Shown piece after piece: positions 24,404 through 33,527 of a stretch of 33,561 nt of DNA. Source of the DNA: Candidatus Symbiothrix sp. (GTDB lineage Bacteria; Bacteroidota; Bacteroidia; Bacteroidales; Azobacteroidaceae). Each line of letters opens with the position of its first letter. Positions within the stretch are counted from its first letter, which is position 1. The stretch is taken from assembly GCA_031261295.1 (NCBI GenBank), contig JAISKT010000257.1, positions 1-33,561 of the forward strand, in the 5' to 3' direction. The notes under the pieces are model-generated. The model made no database searches and was not told the DNA's origin. It saw only the letters and a program-made list of their open reading frames with translations. Both the position numbers and the translations under genes were made by a program.

Positions 24404-25634
24404 TTCCCTTTGTTACTTCTAATTTCTTGAAAAGATTTTCCATGAAAATGCCTTTTGATTCCCAATTAAATACCGCTTTAATACGTTCTCGCCCTGCGTA
24501 CCCCATTTGTCCCCGCAATTCTGGATTGTCAATAAGTTTACAGATTGCCACAGCCATATCTCTTTCCATTTGTTCTGGATTAGTAATCGAAAGACGGATT
24601 GCTGATTTATCGTCCGTAATCATTTTCATTCCCGCCCAATCCAAACAAATGACAGGCAAACCGATTGTCATTGCCTCCATCAAGGCCCAACTGCCACCCT
24701 CTTTCAAACTTGGAAATATAAAAATGTCCGATTCTTCAATCTTTTTAAGTGCTTCGTATCTAGGCATAAAAGGGATTATTGTTACCTTTTCATCCAGTTT
24801 ATCATTGTGAGTCTCTCTTATTATTCTATCTTTTTCCGGTCCAGATCCTATAATTGTCAAATGCCACTTTCTATCCTGCGATATATATTTTAGTGCCTTT
24901 ATTGCCATTGAAATATTTTTTATGGCAATCAAGCGAGCGCTTATAATCAAACGAACAGTGTCAGTTGGGTTTTTCTCCTTTTTATATTCGAACACGCTAT
25001 TATCCATTGCTGTTTCCAATATGACTTTCGTCTTTTTATGAAAACATCTTGGAATAGCATTCATAGTATCATAAGTTCTCGCTAATATAACATCCGCTCT
25101 ACATGCAGGAAGCAAGATGAAAGGATTGAGAATAACGGTTGCATTGAGAAAATACCTCATACATTGTACAATTTTTTGAGACAATGGCATTACTTTCAGA
25201 AACTGTTTGGGAATACACTCGCAACCACCAATCGGCCCCCATATAAATGCCGTTTTTAGTATTGGCAAAAATGTTGGCATCCATATACTTCCGAAAGTCA
25301 AGTGCATGGTATAATCAATTTGATGTTGCTTGATTATCTTTCTTGCGAATGGCACTATGCCTATCTGCCATAAAAAATTATATAAATATAATCGTTTGTC
25401 TTTCTTCTTTATACGTTGAAATAGCAAAGGGGTATCATAATAGTGGAATGTAATATTATGTTTCAATTCGTTTGGCAAATTGGCTTCAATAGATTCCTGA
25501 TTATTGCAACGGGTTATTACATGCAATTCATTGTGTTTTGCTAATTGAAGTATCCAATTCCAACCAACAGCAGGCTCTGAACCTTTTATTGGCTCACAAG
25601 CGTAGGCGCTGACTAATATTTTGCGTTTAGGCAT
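24387..25634 (-). CDS. GT4 glycosyltransferase
   Basis: 415 residues. N terminus KILVSAYACEPIKGSEPAVGWNWILQLAK is a well-conserved GT4 subgroup signature. The donor-side half has RLIISARLIAIKNISMAIKAL, HLTIIGSGPEKDRI and IFIFPSLKEGGSWALMEAMTIGLPVICLDWAG. One helix-like hydrophobic section (LLPACRADVILA) may help membrane contact. It adds a sugar to the lipid-linked repeat unit; specificity unknown. Overlaps the kinase gene by 17 bases and lies three bases behind the acetyltransferase gene at 25638. Confidence 0.9.
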   Translation of the reverse strand: MPKRKILVSAYACEPIKGSEPAVGWNWILQLAKHNELHVITRCNNQESIEANLPNELKHNITFHYYDTPLLFQRIKKKDKRLYLYNFLWQIGIVPFARKIIKQHQIDYTMHLTFGSIWMPTFLPILKTAFIWGPIGGCECIPKQFLKVMPLSQKIVQCMRYFLNATVILNPFILLPACRADVILARTYDTMNAIPRCFHKKTKVILETAMDNSVFEYKKEKNPTDTVRLIISARLIAIKNISMAIKALKYISQDRKWHLTIIGSGPEKDRIIRETHNDKLDEKVTIIPFMPRYEALKKIEESDIFIFPSLKEGGSWALMEAMTIGLPVICLDWAGMKMITDDKSAIRLSITNPEQMERDMAVAICKLIDNPELRGQMGYAGRERIKAVFNWESKGIFMENLFKKLEVTKGNESYQ

Positions 25635-25637
25635 AAA

Positions 25638-26228
25638 TTATATTCTATTATTTTCAAATGACTTGTAATTATCACACTGATAAAAACCAAATCCATCTTG
25701 AAGTTCTTCCTTCATCTGTTGTTTTTGTTTTTCACTTATAGTCAAAGTATTGTATGAACGGTCATAAACAGGTCTTGTCTTTGATAGCTCGATATTTTTC
25801 TCATTGAGTTCCGAAATAGTCCGAATGAATCTTGCCGGATTACCTGCATAAACAGAATTACTCGGAACATTCCTTGAAACTACGCTACCTGCTCCAATAA
25901 TTACATTAGACCCAATTGAAACATTCGGAAGAACAACAGAACCAGCCCCAATGAAAACATTATCTCCGATGGTAATTCTACCAATTTTAGAAAGTCCACA
26001 TAACATTTTTAAACTTGCATCGTGAGCTAATAAAATGACATTTGGAGCCAAAGTGACATTATTTCCTATTTCTATCAAAAAACAATACGAAGTGTCAATT
26101 CTTACCCCCCCCTCACGAGAAAAATTTGCACCAATTTTTAGTCCGTTTTTAACCAAAACATTCGTTGGCACTTCGCCTCTTATCATTCTGACGATGGAGG
26201 AGAAAAATTGTAAGATTTTTGCTTTCAT
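25638..26228 (-). CDS. Hexapeptide-repeat acyltransferase (serine/maltose acetyltransferase-like)
   Basis: 196 residues. Short N-terminal helix region, then hexapeptide repeats (IGNNVTLAPNVILL, IGRITIGDNVFIGAGSVVLPNVSIGSNVIIGAGSVVSRNV) and YAGNPARFIRTISEL, the usual C-terminal turn of sugar O-acetyltransferases. LAHDAS holds the likely catalytic His. It is the second predicted acetyltransferase of this locus. Its start overlaps the preceding kinase-fusion gene by four bases (ATGA). Confidence 0.87.
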   Translation of the reverse strand: MKAKILQFFSSIVRMIRGEVPTNVLVKNGLKIGANFSREGGVRIDTSYCFLIEIGNNVTLAPNVILLAHDASLKMLCGLSKIGRITIGDNVFIGAGSVVLPNVSIGSNVIIGAGSVVSRNVPSNSVYAGNPARFIRTISELNEKNIELSKTRPVYDRSYNTLTISEKQKQQMKEELQDGFGFYQCDNYKSFENNRI

Positions 26229-27586
26229 ATAATTCTATACGTAAACTTTTCTATTATAACCTTCATTGCCTTATCAACCATTTCATCCGGAGATAATGCA
26301 GCATCAATCACGACAAAACGTTTATTTGATTTTGCCAATTTTAAAAATTCGCCTAATTGCCGATTGATTTCATCAATTGTCAATTCTTGTTTCCGTTTGT
26401 ATATTGTTTCAGCATCCGTCAACAAAACAAAAACAATACGTGGTTGTATAACCAATTTTGTGAAAATTTTTCGTATCCAATATGGCAATTTTATACTTGC
26501 ACGGTAAGGGTCAACGAGAAAATCGTAAACATAACGGTCGTATATTGTGAATTTATCAAACTGCACATCTTTACGCATAAAAAACGGAACACCTATCAGG
26601 TAATCAACCCAATAATAAATCATTCGCAACAGCGAACTGATAAATCCTTTGGGTTTACCTCTATGTGGATTGGTGAAATCCGTATCCTGTTCTTTGACGC
26701 CTGCTTTTTCGCCCAATGCTCCCAAATTAGGCAGGATACTTGGGCGATGATGATAAATATGGCATTTGGTTTCATCAGAAACATAATAATATGCGATTGC
26801 CTTTTGCAAACCATCAATAAATGTCGATTTGCCTGTACCGTCAGCACCTTCAACGGCTATAAAATCAGGATTAACCAACTTAAATTTCGTTTGAAATGAT
26901 ATCATGTAATGTTTTATTACATGATAGATCGTTTTTGCTGGATTGTCTTTTAACGACCTGACAAATAAATCTTTAATTATTTCCTTTCTATAGCGCAACG
27001 TTTGTTTCAGTTCATTTTGTTCAAAACATAGTAATATCTTGTCCGTTAGTTCGACACCAAACAAACGCACCAATTCATTTCTAAAATCGGTTTTATTAGT
27101 CGTATAGCAGGCAAGAATATCCGATATGTATTTTTCTTTCACATACGCGCCACCCAATAATGGTCGCAGCCAAGTGGTAACAGCAATATGCAATGGATTG
27201 GCTACATACAAACTGTTATACAACTCTTTCCTGCTATTCAGCAAGTCAAACGAATGTGTTTGCAAACCAATATATTCGTTACAATCGAAAAAATCCAACT
27301 TTAAACTAATGCCGTCTTCCACATTGATAAACAGATAACACTGTATAAATTGGAATTTATGTAACACATAATGCGAAAAACCAAACTCTTGAAATATTTC
27401 CTTTACCGCTATGTCTGCCTGTTTCCATTGCTGTTTGGCAATAGCCAAATCAACGTCTTTGCTTGGGTTATTGTCCGGCAACCCTTCATAATTGCGAACA
27501 ACCAACCAATCAATATGCTCTTGATTAAGTCTGTCAAAAAAATGCAACAACGCAGTCGTATGTATTTTTCCCCATTTATTTTGCAT
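26225..27586 (-). CDS. Fusion: nucleotidyltransferase-like domain + thymidylate-kinase-like P-loop kinase
   Basis: 453 residues. The N-terminal part (about 1-200) has VRNYEGLPDNNPSKDVDLAI with D44 and D46, a nucleotidyltransferase-like motif seen in uncharacterised polysaccharide-locus proteins. The C-terminal part (about 235-453) has a P-loop EGADGTGKS near residue 245, a TIYDRYVYDFLVDPYR motif near 347 (DR(Y/F) of thymidylate kinases), and a lid-like RKQELTIDEI section. It is unlikely to be the housekeeping thymidylate kinase, given the fusion and the location; a role in phosphorylating a glycan intermediate is inferred. Overlaps neighbours by 4 and 11 bases. Confidence 0.75.
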   Translation of the reverse strand: MQNKWGKIHTTALLHFFDRLNQEHIDWLVVRNYEGLPDNNPSKDVDLAIAKQQWKQADIAVKEIFQEFGFSHYVLHKFQFIQCYLFINVEDGISLKLDFFDCNEYIGLQTHSFDLLNSRKELYNSLYVANPLHIAVTTWLRPLLGGAYVKEKYISDILACYTTNKTDFRNELVRLFGVELTDKILLCFEQNELKQTLRYRKEIIKDLFVRSLKDNPAKTIYHVIKHYMISFQTKFKLVNPDFIAVEGADGTGKSTFIDGLQKAIAYYYVSDETKCHIYHHRPSILPNLGALGEKAGVKEQDTDFTNPHRGKPKGFISSLLRMIYYWVDYLIGVPFFMRKDVQFDKFTIYDRYVYDFLVDPYRASIKLPYWIRKIFTKLVIQPRIVFVLLTDAETIYKRKQELTIDEINRQLGEFLKLAKSNKRFVVIDAALSPDEMVDKAMKVIIEKFTYRII

Positions 27587-28718
27587 AGTCTATAATTCTC
27601 TGATAGTTAGTTTTCATTTCGGAAACAATTTTACTCCATAGCAACTGACTGTGGGCAATTTCCTTTGCTTTTTCTCCGAGTAAGTATCTTTCATCACCTA
27701 AGTCGTAATAAGCAATTATTGCCCGTGCAATATCCTGCGGGTATGGCTCACATTTAATAAAAAAGGAAGTATCCGAAACATAGTTCATGCTACAACCGGA
27801 AGTTAATATCATCGGCTTGCCGCAAATCATCGCATCAATAATTGACATTGAAAATCCTTCCGAATAAGACGCCATAATATAGCCATCAGCACTGCATATC
27901 GCGCTATATTTGTCCTTTCCATATAGCGGACCCATCCAATAAAAGGCGTCGCTTACACCAAATTCTTCAGCAAGTTGGCGGTAACGAGCTGCATTCCCCT
28001 TGTAATCGGGACCTACCAGCACAAATGCCAATTTGTGTCTGATTTCTTTTGGTAAGTGAGACAAAGCTTCAATGATAAATGGAATATTTTTATCGTTACG
28101 CAATACGCTTACCATCAGCAACACATACCTGCCTTTGAAAGGTTGATTTGCAAAGAAATCAGTATTCAAGTCCGGCAGTATCTCTGATTCTTCAAAGCCA
28201 TTATAGGCGACAAACATTTTTCCTTTATACCCATATTTGGCAAGACCCGTACCTTCTTCTCTGGTAAGAATATGGCATTCGGCTGCCATATTCAGATATT
28301 TTGCCTCAAATAGCCATTTAGCAATCATTCTTTTCCCGGTATAAGCATGTGGGTTTGAGTATGTTCCGTGCGTAGTGATGATAAATGGTATGCCGTGTTT
28401 TTTCAAAGCCGAAGCAATGATATTCTTGTCATAAAACCATATTAAGTGAAAATGTACCAAGTCGATATTTTCTTTGCCGGCAAGCAATGCTTTGATAATA
28501 TCGCCTTTACTCCATAAAGTTACACGCGGAAAACACTCTACCGTAACAAACTCGTCCCTCCGATAGGCAGTATGTTTCTTTGCCCCATCAACAATAGCCC
28601 ATATCTGACTGTCAATGCCGGCCAATTTCTCATATTTGTTCAGATAATAAACAACACGGCTAATACCATTAGATCCGTTAGGATTAGCCCTGCCGTGCGT
28701 TACATGTATAATTCTCAT
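27576..28718 (-). CDS. GT4 glycosyltransferase
   Basis: 380 residues. N terminus MRIIHVTHGRANPNGSNGISRVVYYLNKYEKLAG is the glycine-rich GT4 acceptor loop. Next HFHLIWFYDKNIIASALKKHGIPFIITTHGTY, and on the donor side LLMVSVLRNDKNIPFIIEAL, FVLVGPDYKGN and YIMASYSEGFSMSIIDAMICGKPMILT, with E-x7-D in place of the common E-x7-E. Adds a sugar to the lipid-linked unit; specificity unknown. Overlaps the Wzy-like gene by 35 bases and the kinase fusion by 11. Confidence 0.88.
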   Translation of the reverse strand: MRIIHVTHGRANPNGSNGISRVVYYLNKYEKLAGIDSQIWAIVDGAKKHTAYRRDEFVTVECFPRVTLWSKGDIIKALLAGKENIDLVHFHLIWFYDKNIIASALKKHGIPFIITTHGTYSNPHAYTGKRMIAKWLFEAKYLNMAAECHILTREEGTGLAKYGYKGKMFVAYNGFEESEILPDLNTDFFANQPFKGRYVLLMVSVLRNDKNIPFIIEALSHLPKEIRHKLAFVLVGPDYKGNAARYRQLAEEFGVSDAFYWMGPLYGKDKYSAICSADGYIMASYSEGFSMSIIDAMICGKPMILTSGCSMNYVSDTSFFIKCEPYPQDIARAIIAYYDLGDERYLLGEKAKEIAHSQLLWSKIVSEMKTNYQRIIDYAK

Positions 28719-29925
28719 ATAAAATATTTCTTTTGTGTGTAATAAATAACTTATTGGTGTACAACAAAATAATACATAGCCACACTATCTGATTATTAAC
28801 CCCATACATAAACACAAGGAAGAACCAGAAAATTATAGATAAAATATCACCTTTCCGCCAGCACATCAAGGAAGAAAAAACAACGAAAAGAATAAATGAA
28901 ATAAAACCATACTCTATCCAAATTAGAAACATCGCACCACCAACACCTTCGCCTAACGTTCCCGGTAATATTCCATACAAACGATTTGTGTAATCTATTC
29001 CATGACCAAACCAATCGTCGAAAGTAGATATATCCACAGTTTTCATTGCAATTATCATTGGCACTATTCGAGAAGCAGCAGCACCGTCGGTTTCGATAAT
29101 TTTATGTTCATCTAAAGTCAGAGTTGCCATAACAGTATCCGTTGTCCGTTTCAATGTTGTAGGACTTATTGCATTGGCTGCCACCCATACCATTGAGGCA
29201 ATCAACAGCATATAAATAATATTCTTACCTCTAATAAATTTCAACAAGACAATAGGTATAAACAGAAACGCCGTTCCGCTACCCATCGTTATCATTGTCC
29301 AAAGAAAAGCAATCCAAATATATTTATCTTTCTTAAAATCTTCCTTAAAACTATATTTCCTGTTTTTTATAATCTCTTTGAGAGTAATAAACGAATACAT
29401 CAACAGCGGAACTATTCTAGCCGCCCAAGAAGGTTCCATAGCCAACGAATTGAGTTTCCAAGGCTCTGCTGGATTGTAAGCACTTCCCATAAATACCGAC
29501 AGTCCCGTTAATACGCAGAATTGTTGTATCAACAGTACAACAAAATAGGCATAAAGCAGGAATTTGAGCAGGTTCAAGTATTGTTCTGGTAAGAATCTTG
29601 CCCTATCAAATACTCGCTCATAAGCCATAAAATTCATGCTAAACATGGCTGAATAGAAAATTGTTGACCACCGCAGGCTTTCTGGATGAAACAGCACAGG
29701 AAATAGAAAAATAGTAACCAAAAACAGCCCCAACAACAAATCCTGCCTGTAAATATGCATAACAAAACACAGTATCAATGGAGAAGCTAACATTGTTGCG
29801 TTCAACACAACAGGGATATAATCCTTAACTAAAAAGCCAGTGGATATTGCCAGTAAGAAAACAATAATACAAGTCAATATCATGTAAACCTTACCCTGTT
29901 TATGAAACATTATTCTACCATTCAT
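28684..29925 (-). CDS. O-antigen/capsule polymerase, Wzy-like
   Basis: 413 residues with about ten to eleven hydrophobic segments and a large periplasmic loop in the second half (about residues 250-320: KTVDISTFDDWFGHGIDY). It lacks a conserved motif beyond the topology, as is normal for Wzy. Wzy joins flipped repeat units at the outer face of the inner membrane. The candidate is chosen by topology and because no other gene of the locus fits. It begins in an ATGA overlap with the acyltransferase gene; an alternative start is the Met six residues in. Confidence rests on context. Confidence 0.72.
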   Translation of the reverse strand: MNGRIMFHKQGKVYMILTCIIVFLLAISTGFLVKDYIPVVLNATMLASPLILCFVMHIYRQDLLLGLFLVTIFLFPVLFHPESLRWSTIFYSAMFSMNFMAYERVFDRARFLPEQYLNLLKFLLYAYFVVLLIQQFCVLTGLSVFMGSAYNPAEPWKLNSLAMEPSWAARIVPLLMYSFITLKEIIKNRKYSFKEDFKKDKYIWIAFLWTMITMGSGTAFLFIPIVLLKFIRGKNIIYMLLIASMVWVAANAISPTTLKRTTDTVMATLTLDEHKIIETDGAAASRIVPMIIAMKTVDISTFDDWFGHGIDYTNRLYGILPGTLGEGVGGAMFLIWIEYGFISFILFVVFSSLMCWRKGDILSIIFWFFLVFMYGVNNQIVWLCIILLYTNKLFITHKRNILYENYTCNARQG

Positions 29926-30941
29926 TTACCAATTATAAATTTTGCTTTTGTATTGATTAAATATACCACGATATACTCAAATACAATTGTAACTACAAAA
30001 AACAATAAACTATGAAAGCCACTAAGTCCATCCTGCCCCCAAAATGTTTTATTTACCAAGATACATATTTCCATCAATATAGAGTAGTGGGTAGCCATCA
30101 AAATTAAAGAGTTTTTTCCCCAGAATGACAAAAAAGAAGATACTTCCCATTTTTCCGTTGCCTTTGCCAATAATAATAGTCCAAAAGGACCGACTATGGG
30201 AGCAATAAATAACCACACAACGCTGTCTATCTCTCCAAATAATGGCAATAATCTGTCCAAATAATTGGCTGACAGAAAACTGGCAACCATAAGAAAGCAA
30301 CCGTAAATCAATAATTTTCGATTCGATAATAGCTGAATGTAACGATAAAACACGTTGCAAATATAATATCCGGCAACGATAACACCCCACGCTCTCATTA
30401 TATTGTATATTGTTCGCAAAGGGGCATCGACTATTCTGCATAATTCGCTACCATAAGCAAACGTATCATTCCAATATTTATATCCCGATAAATAGAGAAT
30501 AGTTGCTAAGGTGATAACAATTTTCCATTTCAATGTCCGCTGCAGGAATACTATGGCAATTATCTCACTAAAAAACAATGCCGGTAAAAACCATAGTGTT
30601 CCGATACCTCTCAAAACAATTGTTTTATAAATATCCGTAAGTATCAATTGGTAGCCTTTTATTCCAAACAGAACCAATATACCATCGAATAATATTATAA
30701 TTAGCGTGAACCAAATGTACGGGAATACCAGTTGTCTAATTCTCTTATGAATATGTGATTTCAGGGATATTTCCTTTTGGGATAGGCACATTATCCAACC
30801 AGAAGTAAAATAAAAAGCAGTAATCATAAATGAGCCTATCCATATATTCAAGGCATTAGAAAAGATGCCATCTTCAAAATGCAGTAACGTTATACAAAGG
30901 ACAGACAACCCTTTCACAATATCTATATATATTTCTCTCAT
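29922..30941 (-). CDS. Acyltransferase family 3 (OafA/YrhL-like) membrane protein
   Basis: 339 residues, about ten membrane segments. N terminus MREIYIDIVKGLSVLCITLLHFEDG has the family H near the first helix (LLHF). RIRQLVFPYIWFTLIIIL and LRGIGTLWFLPALFFSEI are typical acyltransferase-3 sections. It probably carries an acyl group through the inner membrane to O-acetylate the glycan. With two cytoplasmic hexapeptide acetyltransferases it makes a third predicted acyl modifier in the locus. Lies directly behind the GT2 gene. Confidence 0.85.
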   Translation of the reverse strand: MREIYIDIVKGLSVLCITLLHFEDGIFSNALNIWIGSFMITAFYFTSGWIMCLSQKEISLKSHIHKRIRQLVFPYIWFTLIIILFDGILVLFGIKGYQLILTDIYKTIVLRGIGTLWFLPALFFSEIIAIVFLQRTLKWKIVITLATILYLSGYKYWNDTFAYGSELCRIVDAPLRTIYNIMRAWGVIVAGYYICNVFYRYIQLLSNRKLLIYGCFLMVASFLSANYLDRLLPLFGEIDSVVWLFIAPIVGPFGLLLLAKATEKWEVSSFLSFWGKNSLILMATHYSILMEICILVNKTFWGQDGLSGFHSLLFFVVTIVFEYIVVYLINTKAKFIIGK

Positions 30942-31769
30942 CTACAACAATCGCTTAACAAGTGCTAAATATAACCTTTTGGACCAAACCAGCCACCGCA
31001 GTTGGTGCTTTGAATACTCACTGTATTTTACCAAATAGTAAATTCGGCTTTTAACAGCGAGTTCAATTCTATTTTTTACACATCCTTTTTCTGATTTAAT
31101 ATGAACATGCTTTGCACTAAGGTCTGCCATATAATACATTTTCTTTGCTGCCATTTTAACTTGCTTTGCCAAAATAGATTCTTCACAATAAAGAAAGGTA
31201 TTTTCGTCCAAGAAACCTATCTGTTTTACAAATGACATTCGAATAATAAAACAACATCCCGACAATTTTTCGCAATAACCACTTTTTTCATAATCTGTTA
31301 TATAAGTGTACTTTGTCTTAATAAAATCAAGAAACCAAAACAATTCTTCCCAATACCCAATTTCTCTCATAGGATTTTGATGAAAACTTTCCGTATTCAC
31401 AGTATCACTGCCAATAACAGCAATGTTATCATCTGACTCAATTTTATTCAATAATTTCAATAAATAATTTTTTTCTTCTATTTCAACATCTGGGTTTATT
31501 ATTAATGCATATTCGCACCCTTTTTCTGCAGCATATCGCAATCCGATGTTATTTCCTGCTGAATATCCCATGTTTTCTCTGCTTTGCAATAGAGTTACAT
31601 TTTCCTGATTACAGAACGAAACCAATTGAGATATATCTTCTTGATTAGAACAATTATCTACCACAATAATTTCGTAGTTCACACCAGATTGCCGTTTCAA
31701 AAAAGAAACGCATTTAACACAATCAAAACTTGTATTATAATTGAGAATGACTATTGCTATACTTGGCAT
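30942..31769 (-). CDS. GT2 glycosyltransferase (rhamnosyltransferase-like)
   Basis: 275 residues, GT-A fold. N terminus SIAIVILNYNTSFDCVKCVSFLKRQ, then EIIVVDNCSNQEDI (first nucleotide-binding Asp), and ALIINPDVEIEEKNYL with the DxD-like Asp. SGCCFIIRMSFVKQIGFLDENTFLYCEESILAKQVK is the acceptor-side part with the ED-like motif (E before S). Resembles WcaE/RfbN types. Adds a sugar to the repeat unit; specificity unknown. Overlaps the Wzx gene by 35 bases. Confidence 0.9.
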   Translation of the reverse strand: MPSIAIVILNYNTSFDCVKCVSFLKRQSGVNYEIIVVDNCSNQEDISQLVSFCNQENVTLLQSRENMGYSAGNNIGLRYAAEKGCEYALIINPDVEIEEKNYLLKLLNKIESDDNIAVIGSDTVNTESFHQNPMREIGYWEELFWFLDFIKTKYTYITDYEKSGYCEKLSGCCFIIRMSFVKQIGFLDENTFLYCEESILAKQVKMAAKKMYYMADLSAKHVHIKSEKGCVKNRIELAVKSRIYYLVKYSEYSKHQLRWLVWSKRLYLALVKRLL

Positions 31770-33048
31770 TTTTCAACAATCTGTATTTATTATTATAATA
31801 TAGCAACAAAAGCAAACAAGTAATTTCTACACAGACCACCATTATTGAAATTGAATATAAATTTATTGCTTGAAACAACCATAAGCAGCCAATGAACACA
31901 AAGAAAAACAAACAAGTTAACGAATAGACATTCATATATGCCTTATTATATCCAAAAGGAATCAAACGGCAGTTGGCTAAAAACATACTAAAAGAAACAA
32001 TGACAACCGTAGAACTCAATATGCGCACAATATCAACAGCACTTTGAATATATTCGTGCATAAAGAACAATACTATCCATTTGCTAAATACAAAAACAAG
32101 AATATAACCTATTCCACTCAACCCAGCGACTACGAACATTATCCTATTGATAAACTTAATACTCTTTTCTCTCGACACTTTCGGAAATACGGCTTGATTT
32201 ACAATTCCTATAGGTAATTTTAACAAATTAGATATTTTTTCACCTAAATCATAAATAGCAACTTCCGACATTCCGAGAAAAGCACCTATAACTATCTTGT
32301 TGATATTACCATATACTTGAATAGACGCTATTGAAACAAACAGTGGAATACTTTCCTTAAAGTGAATATAAACCAATTTTATGGGCAAAAAAACAAATTT
32401 GATTTTTTCTTTTCCAAATACAATATAACTTGCAACTAAACCGCCAAGCAAAGCCCCAATACCATTCAATAAAGGAATATATACATAGTCAGATGGCGAA
32501 CTAACAAACATAAATATGGCAACAATAAATAAACTTCGTATAGAAACATTTATCAAGGTCGTATATTTCATTTTTTCAATTCCCTGAAAAAACCAAGCAG
32601 GGAAAAGCAATTCATTGAATGTGAGAAGAAAAGAATATAGAAAAATATAATAATTGCTCTTAAAAAACGGAATTAGGCTGATTATTAAAACATAAACCAC
32701 TAAACACAACAACCAAATTACAAACTTGCTCACATATATAGATGAAACTATTTCTGATATTACCTGCTTATTCTCTCTATTCTCTGCTATTGATTTGGAT
32801 GCAGAAAGATTAAAACCAAAATTTACTACCAACGAAACATAACTTACTACAGCTTGGGCAAACACAACGACTCCATACAACTCTTTTCCAACAACTTTTA
32901 TTAAATAAGGATATGTTAAAAATGGCACTAAAATTATAAATATCTGTAAAACAGTTAAATAAGAGAAATTGGTTATGAGTGTTTTTTGATTCTTAATGGA
33001 TTTAATTATATTTATATGCGATGCATTGCTCGAACATTTCATTTTCAT
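31735..33048 (-). CDS. wzx: Wzx-type oligosaccharide flippase
   Basis: 437 residues with twelve to fourteen hydrophobic segments, polysaccharide transporter (PST/MOP) family. The section SYLTVLQIFIILVPFLTYPYLIKVVGKELYGVVVFAQAV is a recognisable first and second helix of RfbX/Wzx proteins. It moves the undecaprenyl-linked repeat unit across the inner membrane to Wzy. First structural gene behind the antiterminator, sharing an ATGA overlap with it. Codon use turns AT-rich from here leftwards. Confidence 0.9.
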   Translation of the reverse strand: MKMKCSSNASHINIIKSIKNQKTLITNFSYLTVLQIFIILVPFLTYPYLIKVVGKELYGVVVFAQAVVSYVSLVVNFGFNLSASKSIAENRENKQVISEIVSSIYVSKFVIWLLCLVVYVLIISLIPFFKSNYYIFLYSFLLTFNELLFPAWFFQGIEKMKYTTLINVSIRSLFIVAIFMFVSSPSDYVYIPLLNGIGALLGGLVASYIVFGKEKIKFVFLPIKLVYIHFKESIPLFVSIASIQVYGNINKIVIGAFLGMSEVAIYDLGEKISNLLKLPIGIVNQAVFPKVSREKSIKFINRIMFVVAGLSGIGYILVFVFSKWIVLFFMHEYIQSAVDIVRILSSTVVIVSFSMFLANCRLIPFGYNKAYMNVYSLTCLFFFVFIGCLWLFQAINLYSISIMVVCVEITCLLLLLYYNNKYRLLKNAKYSNSHSQL

Positions 33049-33527
33049 ATTTTCTCCAAATTCTCCCTCGGAATATACGTAGTCGCTAGCGACACTAATC
33101 CACCAAGCCTCACCACCACACGCTTATGCCCTTTTATCCGGTACAACTCCCCTTCGACTCCCGCAAATTCCCCTTTGATCACCCGCACCTTTTCGCCTCC
33201 CTTCAGATTCTCCGGATCGTTCAGGATAATCGTCTTATCCGAAAATTCTTGCAAAAACATGAAATCCTGCATCTGTTTGTCGGGAATGATTTGAAATTTC
33301 TTGGTATCCGCATCGTAGAGATACGAAATTGTACACCCCGATTCCGCCGGCAGTGAAAGGGCTTGCTCATAGTCTGTGCGGATGAAAACCAAACACGGAA
33401 TAGCCGGTTTCTCATCTTGAAAAGGAATGTAATGCTGGATTCCTTTGTGTTCTAAAAAATTCTTGATTTTTCTTTCTGTCAGGTATTTGACCTTAGCCGC
33501 ATACCAATGGACAAAGCTTTGCTTCAT
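33045..33527 (-). CDS. upxY: UpxY-family transcription antiterminator (NusG-like)
   Basis: 160 residues from the ATG at 33527. A NusG-like N-terminal domain starts HWYAAKVKYLTERKIKNFLEHKGIQHYIP, and a KOW segment near the end reads GEKVRVIKGEFAGVEGELYRIKGHKRVVVRLGG. UpxY proteins of Bacteroides act in cis: they load on polymerase in the leader of their own capsule locus and prevent early termination. It is the first gene of the 16-gene locus. An upstream GTG at 33548 would add seven residues, but HWYA usually lies a few residues from the start. The locus promoter and leader lie mostly outside the window; no UpxZ gene is seen next to it. Confidence 0.9.
   Translation of the reverse strand: MKQSFVHWYAAKVKYLTERKIKNFLEHKGIQHYIPFQDEKPAIPCLVFIRTDYEQALSLPAESGCTISYLYDADTKKFQIIPDKQMQDFMFLQEFSDKTIILNDPENLKGGEKVRVIKGEFAGVEGELYRIKGHKRVVVRLGGLVSLATTYIPRENLEKI

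Noticed and set aside
26225..27586. Housekeeping thymidylate kinase (tmk)
   Set aside because: The kinase domain is fused to a nucleotidyltransferase-like domain, is longer than Tmk and is embedded in the glycan operon.
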